Shown one piece after another: positions 46,824 through 58,161 of a stretch of 58,161 nucleotides of DNA. The position numbers and the translations under genes were made by a program. Numbering within the stretch: the stretch's first letter is position 1; every line of letters begins with the position of its first letter. Source of the stretch: Bradyrhizobium sp. LTSP849 (lineage in GTDB: Bacteria > Pseudomonadota > Alphaproteobacteria > Rhizobiales > Xanthobacteraceae); contig NZ_JYMR01000009.1 of the NCBI RefSeq assembly GCF_000938255.1, positions 1 through 58,161 of the forward strand, written 5' to 3'. Below the pieces are notes generated by a model, which was not told the DNA's origin, did not search any database, and saw nothing but the letters and a program-made list of their open reading frames with translations.

Positions 46824-47381
46824 ATGAAAAGCTGCCGCATTCACTTGATGGGCGCGTCGGGCTCCGGCGTGACAACGCTCGGCCGTGCGTTGGCGAACCA
46901 GCTTGCGCTGCCGCATCACGACAGCGACGACTATTTCTGGCTGCCGACCGCGCCGCCCTACCAGACGACCCGCCCTGCCATAGATCGGCTGCGCCTGATG
47001 CGCGAGATCTTCCTGCCGCGTCTCGATTGGGTGCTGAGCGGGACCGTGACCGGTTGGGGTGACGAACTCGTCCCGCTGTTCGATCTCGTCGTCTACGTGA
47101 CCACGCCGCGCGAAATCCGGCTGAAGCGATTGCGAGCCCGCGAGGCCACGCATTTCGGCGCCGATGCCGTCGCGCCGGGCGGCTGGCGACATGATGAGAC
47201 AGAGTCGTTCGTCGAGTGGGCCTCACATTACGAGGCCGGCGATCGCGAAGGTCGCAGTCTCGCAAAACATGAAGCGTGGCTCGCGGGCCTGCCCTGCCCG
47301 GTCGTACGCGTCGACGGCGCGCGGCCGGTTGCGAAACTCGTCGAACAGCTATGCGCCGACGTGGCGGGACTGCCCGGCTGA
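46824..47381 (+). CDS. Adenylate kinase-like P-loop protein with altered Walker A
   Basis: A 185-residue protein from ATG 46824. It has the fold pattern of small nucleoside kinases: a P-loop GASGSGVTT at 10-18, then HHDSDDYFWLP, later VLSGTVTGW and FDLVVYVTTPREIRLKRLRARE as the Walker B strand and LID region. The Walker A lysine is Val16, which in classical kinases would abolish phosphate binding. It may be a kinase-like regulator or use another residue. No neighbours share its pathway. Confidence 0.8.
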   Translation: MKSCRIHLMGASGSGVTTLGRALANQLALPHHDSDDYFWLPTAPPYQTTRPAIDRLRLMREIFLPRLDWVLSGTVTGWGDELVPLFDLVVYVTTPREIRLKRLRAREATHFGADAVAPGGWRHDETESFVEWASHYEAGDREGRSLAKHEAWLAGLPCPVVRVDGARPVAKLVEQLCADVAGLPG

Positions 47382-47423
47382 TGTGATATCGTTCCGCGCG
47401 CCTTCCTCGCAGCCGGAGTAGCC

Positions 47424-48335
47424 ATGACCGACCAAATTTACGCGCGCGCAGCGCAACCCGCGACGCCGATCAATTTCGACGTCCCGGCGCATGCCTGCGA
47501 TTGTCATACCCATATCCACGGCGATGTCGGAACATTTCCGTTCTTTGTGGGGCGCGTCTATACGCCGGGACCGGCGAGCCCCGAGGAAATGGCAGCGCTG
47601 CACAAGGCGCTGCTCATCGAGCGCGTGGTCATCGTCACGCCGAGCGTCTACGGCACCGACAATTCTTCCAGCCTGTTCGGGATGAAGGCGCGCGGCGCGA
47701 CCGCGCGCGCCGTCGCCGTGATCGACGACAAGACCACGGAGAACGAGCTCGACGCGATGCATGCGGACGGCTTTCGCGGCATCCGCATCAATCTTGCGAC
47801 CGACGGCGTCAGTAATCCCAATGTCGGCCGCGATCGTTTCACCGCCGCTATCGAGCGTATGAAGGCGCGCGGCTGGCATGTGCAACTTTACACCACACTG
47901 CCGATGATCTCCGCGATCAGGGATCTCGTGCTGGCTTCACCCGTGCCGGCGGTGTTCGACCATTTCGGCGGTCTCGACGCTTCGCTCGGACTCGAGCAGC
48001 CCGGCTTTGCCGACCTCATCGCGCTGGTCAAATCCGGCAAGGCCTATGTGAAGATTTCAGGCGCCTACCGCTCGTCGAACCTCGCGCCCGATTATCAGGA
48101 CATGGTGCCCTATGCACGTGCGTTGATCGCCGCGAACGCGGACCGGATCATCTGGGGCACCGACTGGCCGCACCCGGATTCGGCGCAAGTCGAGGGCCGC
48201 AAGGCCACCGATATCGCACCGTTCCACGCGATCGACGATGGCCGCCTGCTCAACCAGCTCCCGGCGTGGGCGCCGGATGCCGACGTGCGCAAGAAAATCC
48301 TGGTCGACAATCCTGCGCGACTCTACGGCTTCTGA
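47424..48335 (+). CDS. Amidohydrolase family protein (2-pyrone-4,6-dicarboxylate lactonase-like)
   Basis: A 303-residue TIM-barrel amidohydrolase. It has the metal motif CDCHTHIHG (His28, His30), VFDHFGGLDA, and the late GTDWPHP that carries the catalytic Asp. The size and motifs fit the PDC lactonase (LigI) group of Amidohydro_2, which opens a pyrone ring in protocatechuate or gallate meta-cleavage. Other amidohydrolases of this branch act on lactones or decarboxylate acids. No lig genes surround it, so the specific function is unproven. Confidence 0.85.
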   Translation: MTDQIYARAAQPATPINFDVPAHACDCHTHIHGDVGTFPFFVGRVYTPGPASPEEMAALHKALLIERVVIVTPSVYGTDNSSSLFGMKARGATARAVAVIDDKTTENELDAMHADGFRGIRINLATDGVSNPNVGRDRFTAAIERMKARGWHVQLYTTLPMISAIRDLVLASPVPAVFDHFGGLDASLGLEQPGFADLIALVKSGKAYVKISGAYRSSNLAPDYQDMVPYARALIAANADRIIWGTDWPHPDSAQVEGRKATDIAPFHAIDDGRLLNQLPAWAPDADVRKKILVDNPARLYGF

Positions 48336-48536
48336 GTCGCGACAAGTCCGATTAGGTTCAAACGAAGTGCGATGTGGTTCCACGTTGAGTCTTGGAACTG
48401 TTGTCGCGAGAGCACGACGACACTGACTCACACGAACGTGTTGATGCTTTCGTCCGCTTTTCACCCGTTCGGTTGAGGCGACGATTCATTTTCGCCGGTA
48501 CGCACACGAACAGATTTCATTTGTTCGTACGGTCGC

Positions 48537-49163
48537 ATGCCTTTATCGCATTATCTTGCCGCACTTTTCTCCGGCATTGGAATTGGTTTCACTGTCGCGG
48601 CTCCGATTGGCCCAATGGGAATGCTGTGTATTCAACGTACATTGGCATCGGGGATGGCCACGGGCCTCGCAACAGGCTTCGGCGCAGCAACCGTCCATCT
48701 CGCCTACAGTGCCTTTGCGGTTCTGGGCCTGGGCTCGCTTGCGCAGCCGTGGGTCGAAGCCAATGCCGCGGGCTTCGGCATCGTCTCGGCCCTCACGCTG
48801 CTATGGTTCGCGATCCGGACGCATCGCAATTCCCTGATGCTTCAGGAAACGAACGAGATCGACCGGGTGCGCCTGGCGCGCGCCTATCTCAGCGCCATCG
48901 CGCTCGGATTCACCAATCCGCTCACGGTCATCCTGTTTCTTGCCGCGCTGAATGCGTTCTCCGCGCAATCCGCGGCGGCTCCACTGATCGCTGGGGTGTT
49001 CGTCGGCTCGGCGGTCTGGTGGACCGTGCTCAGCACGATGGTCGCAACCGCGCGATCACGGCTGACGCCGCGGATGCTGTCGCTGAGCAGCCGGTTCGCG
49101 AGCCTGATGCTGCTCGGGCTCGGCACCACAATGCTGGTGCGGATCACGCAGCGGATGTTGTGA
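48537..49163 (+). CDS. LysE family amino acid exporter
   Basis: A 208-residue protein with about six membrane helices. The start ALFSGIGIGFTVAAPIGPMG contains the conserved GxxxG/PIGP motif of the LysE/RhtB superfamily, and ALGFTNPLTVILFLAALNAF is the second signature. Proteins of this family export basic amino acids, threonine or homoserine in an antiport-like manner; the substrate is not readable. The stop codon is 2 bases from a palindromic repeat. Confidence 0.92.
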   Translation: MPLSHYLAALFSGIGIGFTVAAPIGPMGMLCIQRTLASGMATGLATGFGAATVHLAYSAFAVLGLGSLAQPWVEANAAGFGIVSALTLLWFAIRTHRNSLMLQETNEIDRVRLARAYLSAIALGFTNPLTVILFLAALNAFSAQSAAAPLIAGVFVGSAVWWTVLSTMVATARSRLTPRMLSLSSRFASLMLLGLGTTMLVRITQRML

Positions 49164-49165
49164 GA

Positions 49166-49237
49166 GCATGATCCGGAAAAGTGTGCAGCGGTTTTCCCTC
49201 GCGACAAACGCGGGACGCGTTTGCGCGGAGATCATGC
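49166..49237. repeat. Palindromic repeat, GCATGATC type (third, longer copy)
   Basis: GCATGATCCGGAAAAGTG at the start and GATCATGC at the end, with an inserted GCG-rich section (CGCGACAAACGCGGGACGCG) absent in the two other copies. It begins 2 nt after the lysE-type stop codon. Confidence 0.85.
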
Positions 49238-49251
49238 TCAAACAATGCGCG

Positions 49252-52368
<3,117 letters not shown>

Positions 52369-52398
52369 TCAGGTCTTCGCAGTTTCTTGGGTCGTCGA

Positions 52399-53643
52399 TC
52401 AGCTACCGGACGCCGCGCGGTCGATGAACAGGCTGCCTCTGGTGACGATCTGTTCGCCGGGCTTCAGGTTGCTGGTCACCTCGACGAGGTTGCCATTGAT
52501 GAGGCCGACCTTGATCTGGCGCAATTCGACCGACTTGTCCTCACGCGCGATCCAGATGCGGACCTGATCGCCTTCGTAGATCAGTGCCTGCTTCGGCACT
52601 GCAGGCGCTGCACGATCGCCGGCCGAATAGATCGTGACGTTGGCGAACATTTCCGGCTTGAGCAGGCCGTCCTTGTTGTCGATGGTGGCGCGGACCAGCA
52701 GGCGGCGGGTGTTGGGATCGATCGCCGTGGCGACGTAGTTGATCTTGGCGGTCAGCGGACGGCCCGGCAGTGCCATCACGTTGACAGAGATGTCCTGGCC
52801 GACGGAGACGGAGGCCGCGTCGCTCTCGCGCACGAAGGCGATCAGCCAGACCGTGGAGAGGTCGCCAATGACGAAGACCGGATCGCTGGCGCCAGCACTG
52901 ACGTACTGTCCGGGGCCGATCTTGCGCTGCACGACCGTGCCCGCGATCGGCGAATAGATCGTGATCTCCGGATTGATGGCGCCCTTGTCCTGGAACGCCT
53001 TGATCATCTCGTCGGTGAAGCCGAGGATGCGCAGCTTGTTGCGCGCGGCCTCCAGCGCCGTCACCGAGGAGCGCATGTCGTTCTGCGCCTGGACTTGGGT
53101 CGCTTCCGCCTGCTGATAGTCCTTCAGCGGGACGGCATGGCCCTCATAGAGGTCCTTGGCGCGCTTGAACTGGATGTCGGCAAGATCGACCGCCGACTTC
53201 GCCTTGTTCTGCGACGTCATCGCCGTGATGAAATCGTTCTGGGCCTGCACGGTGTCGGCGGCCTCGATCGTGAACAGCGGTTGACCTTGGGTCAGGCTCT
53301 CGCCCGGCTTGGCGAGCAGCTTGGTCACCCGGCCTGCATAGGGCGAGAACACCGGCGTCGAACGGTCCTCATCGACGGCGACCTTGCCCTCGGTGACATA
53401 TTCGGCCCTGAAGGCTTTGCTCTTGACCGGTTCGATTGTCAGCGTCGCCCATTCGGACGGCGTCGGCGTGAAATTCTGCGCATTCCGGCGCGACTGGCTG
53501 GAGACTTCGGAATGGCTCTTGTCCTTGGCGCCCGCAAAGAGAAAGCCGTAGGCCCCGGCCCCTGCAAGCGCCAGTAAAACTACGGATGTGATCACCCGTT
53601 GTTTTGTAAACACCTGCAATCGCTTGGTATTTTCAACTACCAT
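52399..53643 (-). CDS. RND periplasmic adaptor (membrane fusion protein)
   Basis: A 414-residue adaptor. An N-terminal membrane helix (RVITSVVLLALAGAGAYGFL) is followed by the lipoyl half-motifs (VFSPYAGRVTKLLAKPGESL), a helical hairpin (QNDFITAMTSQNKAKSAVDL and nearby), a second lipoyl segment (YSPIAGTVVQRKIGPGQYVS) and the beta-barrel. It should link the RND pump to an outer membrane channel. The N-terminal metal-binding Cys/Met site of CusB is not evident. It is separated from the pump gene by 30 bases. Confidence 0.92.
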   Translation of the reverse strand: MVVENTKRLQVFTKQRVITSVVLLALAGAGAYGFLFAGAKDKSHSEVSSQSRRNAQNFTPTPSEWATLTIEPVKSKAFRAEYVTEGKVAVDEDRSTPVFSPYAGRVTKLLAKPGESLTQGQPLFTIEAADTVQAQNDFITAMTSQNKAKSAVDLADIQFKRAKDLYEGHAVPLKDYQQAEATQVQAQNDMRSSVTALEAARNKLRILGFTDEMIKAFQDKGAINPEITIYSPIAGTVVQRKIGPGQYVSAGASDPVFVIGDLSTVWLIAFVRESDAASVSVGQDISVNVMALPGRPLTAKINYVATAIDPNTRRLLVRATIDNKDGLLKPEMFANVTIYSAGDRAAPAVPKQALIYEGDQVRIWIAREDKSVELRQIKVGLINGNLVEVTSNLKPGEQIVTRGSLFIDRAASGS

Positions 53644-53759
53644 GGGGCCCGGTCAAGTCCGCGACGATCTCGGCAAGCGACTGCCTCATCGGTCGCGCTA
53701 ATAGTGCTGAATTGAGATTTCAAACAACCTAAAAAGTGCGGCTCGCCTTTGAATTTGCG

Positions 53760-55187
53760 TTAAAATTTTGCCACGTCAGGTCCACGTAAGCTTCGCCCCG
53801 GCCATTGCGGCGGATGGCTGCCGAGCGGCATGGCCGGACGACTCCAACGCGCCGGCGTTGCCGACAGCACTGCCGAATGGCGCACCGCCATCAGTGTACC
53901 AAAGCCAGATGACACCGTTTCCATGAACGCAGAATGTACGGCCTCGCCCGTAAGATCCGGGGTGTTCAGCCCACCTTCGAGCCGGCCGAGATTCCACAGC
54001 CAGCGTCCGGTCTGCGCCAGCGACACCCGCACATGCCAGCTTCCGCCTTCGCGGGCCTGACGGGCCTTGGCCATCATCGCGCCGAACGCCATCAGATAGC
54101 CGGTGGCGTGGTCGAGCATCTGCGCCGGCAATTCCTTCGGCCCGTCGATGCCGGCGGCCTGTCCCTCGGCGTGGTTGAAGCCGGTCGTGGTCTGCACCAG
54201 TGAATCGAAGCCGCGCCGCTCGGCCCAGGGGCCGACGTGGCCGTAGGCCGACAGCGTCACATAGACGATGCCGGGATTGATGCTGGCTGTATCCTCCGGC
54301 GAGAAGCCGAGGGCTCCGAGCGCGCGCGGGCGATAGCCTTGCGAGAAGATGTCGGCCTCTTTCAACAGCTCGCGCAGTTGCGCCCGTCCTGCCTCGCTCT
54401 TGAGTTCGATGGATGTGCTGAGCTTGCCGCGGCCGGTGTCGATGGTGAGCCAGGGAATGGCCGGCAGCTCAGGCCCCGAGACGAGCAGCACATCCGCGCC
54501 GTGTGCGGCGAGCGTGCGGCCGGCAACAGGACCTGCGATGACGCGGGAGAGATCGAGCACGCGAAGGCCCGAGAGCGGACGATCGCCTTTAGGCCATGGC
54601 TTTGGCGGGGCATCGCCGATCTTCTCGATCGAGACCAGCGGCAGTTCTGCGAGCGCACGCGATTGCGGCAGCGCCGACCATTCGTCGTAAGAGCGCATCA
54701 GGGCAACGACGCCGCCGCCGGCGTAGGCCGCGGTTTCAAAATCCTCGCCCTTCCATTGCATCAATGCGGCCTGCACCTTCTCGCGCTCGGGCTCGCAAGC
54801 CAGCACCTTGCAGACGGCGTCGCGATGATGCGGGAAGTTGGTGTGACAGCGGACGAAACGGTTGTCGCCGGTCCTGTAGACGCCGGCGATGGCGTCCCAG
54901 GCCGGTGGCGGCGGCTTATCGTCGAGGCGCAAATAACGCTCCGAGCGGCATTCGGCGACGGCGTGGCGCATGTCGACGCTGACGTCCTGCGCCACGCCGC
55001 TGCGCAGCTTCCAGATCTCCGCGGCGGCAAGGCCGGCGGCGGCGATGGTCGTTTGTCCGGCTACGGCGACGCGGAACGAGGACGGGATTTGCGGCTCCTC
55101 GCCGGTCAGCCGTACGCGTTCGAGCGCGGCTTTATCGCCATCGGCGGAGGTCCAGATGTCACTGAGAATGTTGGAGGGGCTTTGCAT
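53760..55187 (-). CDS. CaiB/BaiF family III CoA-transferase-like protein (unusual domain order)
   Basis: A 475-residue protein. The classical N-terminal motif GLRVLDLSRVIAGPVAGRTL, followed by AHGADVLLVSGPE, appears only at about residue 207. The first 200 residues instead resemble the second half of a CaiB unit (SSFRVAVAGQ to SIEKIGDAPPKPW). The catalytic Asp region (VxVxMxDA in formyl-CoA transferase) is present twice, as VSVDMRHAV near 69-77 and VRVSLAQTG near 386-394, but the Asp is His75 in the first and Gln392 in the second. Catalysis by the usual route is doubtful. CoA-binding may persist. Confidence 0.82.
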   Translation of the reverse strand: MQSPSNILSDIWTSADGDKAALERVRLTGEEPQIPSSFRVAVAGQTTIAAAGLAAAEIWKLRSGVAQDVSVDMRHAVAECRSERYLRLDDKPPPPAWDAIAGVYRTGDNRFVRCHTNFPHHRDAVCKVLACEPEREKVQAALMQWKGEDFETAAYAGGGVVALMRSYDEWSALPQSRALAELPLVSIEKIGDAPPKPWPKGDRPLSGLRVLDLSRVIAGPVAGRTLAAHGADVLLVSGPELPAIPWLTIDTGRGKLSTSIELKSEAGRAQLRELLKEADIFSQGYRPRALGALGFSPEDTASINPGIVYVTLSAYGHVGPWAERRGFDSLVQTTTGFNHAEGQAAGIDGPKELPAQMLDHATGYLMAFGAMMAKARQAREGGSWHVRVSLAQTGRWLWNLGRLEGGLNTPDLTGEAVHSAFMETVSSGFGTLMAVRHSAVLSATPARWSRPAMPLGSHPPQWPGRSLRGPDVAKF

Positions 55188-55242
55188 GGCCGCTTATCTC
55201 CCTTAGTTTTTGCGACCTTCCATTACCACATAAAGGCATGCA

Positions 55243-55530
55243 ATGGCCGCCATCGATCCCCTCACCGCAGGCGCCGTATTCATCGCAACGGCGGCCACCG
55301 ACGCAGTCTATGTGATGTTCACCTCGGCCGTGATCGCACGCAAGCGCGTGCCGGCCGCGAACTGGAGCGCAGTCTGGTATCTGCTCTCCTCTTACGCCGT
55401 GATCAGCTACACCGAAAACGCCTTCTATGTCGCTTTCGCGGCGATCGGCTCATGGGCCGGCGCCTACGTGTCGCTGACCTACCTACACCGCCCGCCCGGC
55501 GGCCCGCCGGTGGGCGCCGCACCGGAGTGA
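55243..55530 (+). CDS. Small membrane protein of unknown function (95 aa)
   Basis: A 95-residue protein with two or three hydrophobic segments (AGAVFIATAATDAVYVMF, WYLLSSYAVISYTENAFYVA, then the AAIGSWAGAYVSL stretch). A Pro-rich tail ends it. ATG 55243 sits 55 bases from the divergent CaiB-like gene, so they share a small promoter region. No family is recognised; it resembles short conserved inner membrane proteins of Bradyrhizobium. Confidence 0.65.
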   Translation: MAAIDPLTAGAVFIATAATDAVYVMFTSAVIARKRVPAANWSAVWYLLSSYAVISYTENAFYVAFAAIGSWAGAYVSLTYLHRPPGGPPVGAAPE

Positions 55531-55557
55531 GTACGGCGCGCTCTTGGCCATTTTACT

Positions 55558-55666
55558 CGGTGTCATCATCCGCGAAGGCGGATGATCCAGTATTCCAGAG
55601 ACACTGATGATAGAGCCGAGACGTCACGGCGTACTGGATACCCCGCTTGCGCGGGGTATGACACCG
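55558..55666. repeat. Intergenic palindromic repeat, CGGTGTCAT/ATGACACCG type
   Basis: 9-bp end arms (55558-55566 and 55658-55666) plus inner hairpins: ATCATCCGC with GCGGATGAT, and a stem around TACCCCGC/GCGGGGTA. It lies between the small membrane protein and the SDR gene. Confidence 0.8.
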
Positions 55667-55731
55667 AAAACGAATTCGATATCCTCGTTCAAACAACTAA
55701 GGTCCGCAGGATCAACAAGAAGGTGCCATCA

Positions 55732-56502
55732 ATGGATCTCGGTCTCAAAGGAAAGAACGCCATCGTGCTCGGCGGCACGCGCGGCATCGGGCGGGCGATT
55801 GCGGCGACGCTGGCCGGTGAAGGCAGCAATGTCGCGGTGTGCGCACGCAATGCGGATCAGGTCGCGGCGACCGTCACCGAGTTGAAGGCGAGCGGTATCC
55901 GCGCCACCGGCGGGCCGGTCGACATCAGCGACGGCGCGGCGCTGAAATCTTGGATCGAGGGTGCCGCAAAAGAGCTCGGCGGCATCGACATGCTGTTTTC
56001 CAATGCGGGCGCCATGGCGCAAGGTCATGATGCGGCATCGTGGGAGCAAAATTTCCGGCTGGACCTGCTCGGCGCCGTGCATGCGTTTGACGCCGCGCGG
56101 CCGTTTCTCAAGACAAGCGGCGAAAAGAGCGGGGACGCCGCCTTCGTCATCATCTCCTCGATCTCGGCGGCGCAGGCCGATCTCGCCAGCTCCTACGGCC
56201 CGATCAAGGCGGCGCTGATCCACATGGCCAAGGGATTGGCGCGGCAATATGCCAAGAAGAAAATCCGCGTCAACGTGGTGTCGCCGGGCACGGTCTATTT
56301 CAAGGGCGGCGTCTGGAATACGATCGAGCAGAACATGCCCAAGCGCTACGAAGATGCGATGAGCCGCAACCCGACGGGCCGCATGGCGACGCCGCAGGAG
56401 ATCGCGAGCGCGGCGGTGTTTTTGGCAAGCCCGGTGTCATCGTTCACCACGGGCTCCAATCTCATCGTGGATGGGGCGATCTCGAACCGGGTAAATTTTT
56501 AG
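55732..56502 (+). CDS. SDR family NAD(P)-dependent oxidoreductase
   Basis: A 256-residue short-chain dehydrogenase from ATG 55732, placed after AAGGTG. Cofactor motif GGTRGIGRAIA near the N-terminus, NAG at DMLFSNAGAMAQG, catalytic Ser in IISSISAA, then YGPIKAA where Tyr and Lys of YxxxK fall, and NVVSPGTV. All catalytic residues are present. Substrate unknown; it is not in an operon with the upstream small gene, which is separated by a repeat. Confidence 0.93.
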   Translation: MDLGLKGKNAIVLGGTRGIGRAIAATLAGEGSNVAVCARNADQVAATVTELKASGIRATGGPVDISDGAALKSWIEGAAKELGGIDMLFSNAGAMAQGHDAASWEQNFRLDLLGAVHAFDAARPFLKTSGEKSGDAAFVIISSISAAQADLASSYGPIKAALIHMAKGLARQYAKKKIRVNVVSPGTVYFKGGVWNTIEQNMPKRYEDAMSRNPTGRMATPQEIASAAVFLASPVSSFTTGSNLIVDGAISNRVNF

Positions 56503-56525
56503 GGGCACGCATCCCTGCCAGTTCC

Positions 56526-56646
56526 GTCATCCTGAGGTGCGAGCTGTACGGTGCAACGCACCGTGCAGCGAGCCTCGAAGGATGCACGGCCCCGATGCAA
56601 CCGGGCCGTCGCCCTTCGAGGGCCGCTGAAGAAGCGGCCACCTCAG
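56526..56646. repeat. Palindromic repeat, GTCATCCTGAGGTGCGAG type, interrupted by an IS element
   Basis: A multi-hairpin repeat that starts GTCATCCTGAGGTGCGAG and runs toward a complementary GGCCACCTCAG. The expected closing arm (CTCAGGNTGAC-like) is cut after CTCAG at 56646, where the IS element begins. A relative is at 23640-23701. Confidence 0.75.
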
Positions 56647-58155
56647 AGCGTGTGATTTTTTGGCAGCGTGCCAGGTAAATCTGTCCGAATGCCGGTGGCA
56701 TGTGATTCTCTGGCGATGATGGATTGGCGGGAGGCGAAGATGGCTGCCGATGAATTGTTCGGTGATCTGCCGGCGCAATCGAAGCCTGAAGCCGACGCGG
56801 CGCCGCTCGGCGCGCCACGGCTGCGTGAGCCACAGCGCGACCAGATCGCGTTGCGAGCGGTGGATATCGAGAGCCTGATCGGGGAAGACCATCCGGTGCG
56901 CCTGATCTGGTCTTATGTCGAAGAGCTTGATCTGAGTGAGCTGGAGAACCGGATCAAGGCCAGGGGCGACCGCCCCGGTCACCCCGCGACCTCGCCGCGG
57001 CTTTTGCTGGCGCTGTGGCTCTCAGCCACCAGCGAGGGCGTCGGCAGCGCGCGAGCATTGGAGCGACTGTGCGAGAGCCACGATGCCTATCGTTGGCTGT
57101 GCGGCGGGGTGTCGGTGAACTATCACATGCTGGCGGACTTCCGGGTCGGTTGCGCCGACCTGCTGGACCGGCTGCTCAGCGAGCATCTGGCGGCGCTGGC
57201 GAAGGCTGGTCTCGTCAATCTGGCGACACTGGCGCAGGACGGGGTGCGGGTCCGGGCCAGCGCGGGAGCCGCCTCGTTCCGGCGCGAGGCGACACTCGAG
57301 CGGCATCTGGCCCTGGCTGAGACGGTGGTGGAAGACCTCAAGCGCGAAGTCGACGTGCGCTCTGACGCCAGCAATCAGCGCGCCCGGGCAGCCAAGGAGC
57401 GAGCCGCGGAGGAACGCAGCGCGCGCGTGAAAGCGGCGCAGGCGGCGCTTGCCGAGATCAAGCAGCAGCGCAAGGAACGCGAGAGCAAGCAAGGCAATGG
57501 CAAGACGCCGAAGGAGCCGCGCGCGTCGACGACGGACGCCGATGCACGGGTCATGAAGATGGCGGATGGCGGCTTCCGCCCAGCCTACAACGTGCAGGTG
57601 ACGAGTGCGGCCGGCGAGCAGTTCGTCACTGACGTTAAGGTATGCAACACGGGGTCCGACCGCGGGCTGATGCGGCCCATGCTGGAGCGGCAGCGCACGC
57701 GCCCTGGCGGCCTGCCCAAAGACCATCTCGTCGATGGCGGCTTTGGCAGTGCGGAAGACATCGAGTGGGCGCATGCCGAGGGCATAGAGGTTTTTTGCCC
57801 GCCCACTCAATCCAAGCACGGCACCGACCCCTACCTGCCGCGACGCGGCGACGGCGCGGGGGTACTGGCTTGGCGTGCGCGGATGGCGAGCAAAGAGGGC
57901 AAGGCCCGGTACAAGCCCCGTTCGATATGCGAGTGCATCCATGCCCGCTGGCGCAACTGGAACCTACGGCAATTGACCGTGCGCGGGATCGAAAAGGTCC
58001 GCGCCGTCGTGCTCTGGTACGCCCTCACCAACAACATCCTGCAAGGCAACCGCCTCCGCAGCGCATAAACGAGAGCTCATCGACGAACTCAGACCCGCCA
58101 TTTACCGCGACAAGAAACTCCACTCCGTTCCGAACAAGTAAAAGCGTCACAAGCT
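56647..58155 (+). mobile_element. IS1182-family insertion sequence
   Basis: About 1.5 kb, with imperfect terminal inverted repeats: AGCGTGTGATTTTTT on the left (56647-56661) and its rough complement on the right, ending at 58155 (AGCTTGTGACGCTTT as complement). A five-base sequence, CTCAG, flanks both sides (56642-56646 and 58156-58160), a plausible target duplication. One intact transposase gene occupies most of it. Exact ends are set by eye. Confidence 0.75.
56740..58068 (+). CDS. IS1182-family transposase
   Basis: A 442-residue DDE transposase from ATG 56740, chosen for GGGAGG placed 6 bases upstream; in-frame GTG 56668 and ATG 56716 are alternatives. The DUF772-type N-terminal domain has HPVRLIWSYVEELDLSELE and SPRLLLALWLSATSEGVGSA. 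The catalytic triad is visible: Asp in TLAQDGVRVRAS, Asp in HLVDGGFGSAEDI and Glu in SICECIHARWRNW. A long charged coiled coil lies between the first two Asp residues. The gene is intact, so the element may be active. Confidence 0.93.
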   Translation: MAADELFGDLPAQSKPEADAAPLGAPRLREPQRDQIALRAVDIESLIGEDHPVRLIWSYVEELDLSELENRIKARGDRPGHPATSPRLLLALWLSATSEGVGSARALERLCESHDAYRWLCGGVSVNYHMLADFRVGCADLLDRLLSEHLAALAKAGLVNLATLAQDGVRVRASAGAASFRREATLERHLALAETVVEDLKREVDVRSDASNQRARAAKERAAEERSARVKAAQAALAEIKQQRKERESKQGNGKTPKEPRASTTDADARVMKMADGGFRPAYNVQVTSAAGEQFVTDVKVCNTGSDRGLMRPMLERQRTRPGGLPKDHLVDGGFGSAEDIEWAHAEGIEVFCPPTQSKHGTDPYLPRRGDGAGVLAWRARMASKEGKARYKPRSICECIHARWRNWNLRQLTVRGIEKVRAVVLWYALTNNILQGNRLRSA

Positions 58156-58161
58156 CTCAGG

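Overview
The window looks like chromosomal DNA from a high-GC alphaproteobacterium, most likely Bradyrhizobium or a close relative in the Nitrobacteraceae. Four things point there: a MucR/Ros-type regulator, an ECF sigma/NrsF pair, a TIGR03808-type TAT-exported repeat protein with a partner that looks like TIGR03809, and several families of intergenic palindromic repeats of a kind I associate with Bradyrhizobium. The assignment rests on gene content and recall, not on a search. I see no rRNA, tRNA or CRISPR array.

Layout. 0-10 kb: the tail of an IS110-family transposase, a MucR regulator, a Pro-rich membrane protein, a GT39-like membrane glycosyltransferase, a class II aldolase, and a minus-strand group (M20 peptidase, GT87-like transferase, HerA-like ATPase). 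10-13 kb: two small proteins, then the folate genes folP-folB-folK, tightly packed. 13-22 kb: a methylmalonyl-CoA mutase locus (small subunit, a GFA-family protein, large subunit, and later the chaperone GTPase MeaB). It is interrupted by a DUF3298 secreted protein, a Bug-type binding protein and an MNT/HEPN pair, and followed by pyroglutamyl peptidase.

22-36 kb: the TIGR03808/TIGR03809-like pair; a minus-strand operon of ECF sigma factor, membrane anti-sigma factor and exported subtilase; a diguanylate cyclase with a DUF2336 protein; a PaoABC-type periplasmic aldehyde oxidoreductase; and a second ECF sigma factor with an NrsF-type anti-sigma and a visible candidate promoter. 36-49 kb: acyl-CoA enzymes, a TolC-family protein, a RelE/HigB-type toxin-antitoxin pair, an alpha/beta hydrolase, a three-gene membrane cassette of unknown function, an FAD-linked oxidase, a P-loop protein lacking the Walker A lysine, an amidohydrolase and a LysE exporter. 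49-58 kb: a heavy-metal-type RND efflux pair, an unusual CaiB-like protein, an SDR and an IS1182-family element inserted into a palindromic repeat.

How the genes work together. The clearest units are folate synthesis, B12-dependent methylmalonyl-CoA metabolism, two independent envelope sigma/anti-sigma circuits, the aldehyde oxidoreductase and the RND efflux pair. My best candidate for an undescribed system is the sigma/anti-sigma/subtilase operon at 25.0-28.0 kb. The periplasmic part of the anti-sigma factor looks like a subtilisin-type propeptide, which suggests that the protease and the anti-sigma factor may bind each other directly.
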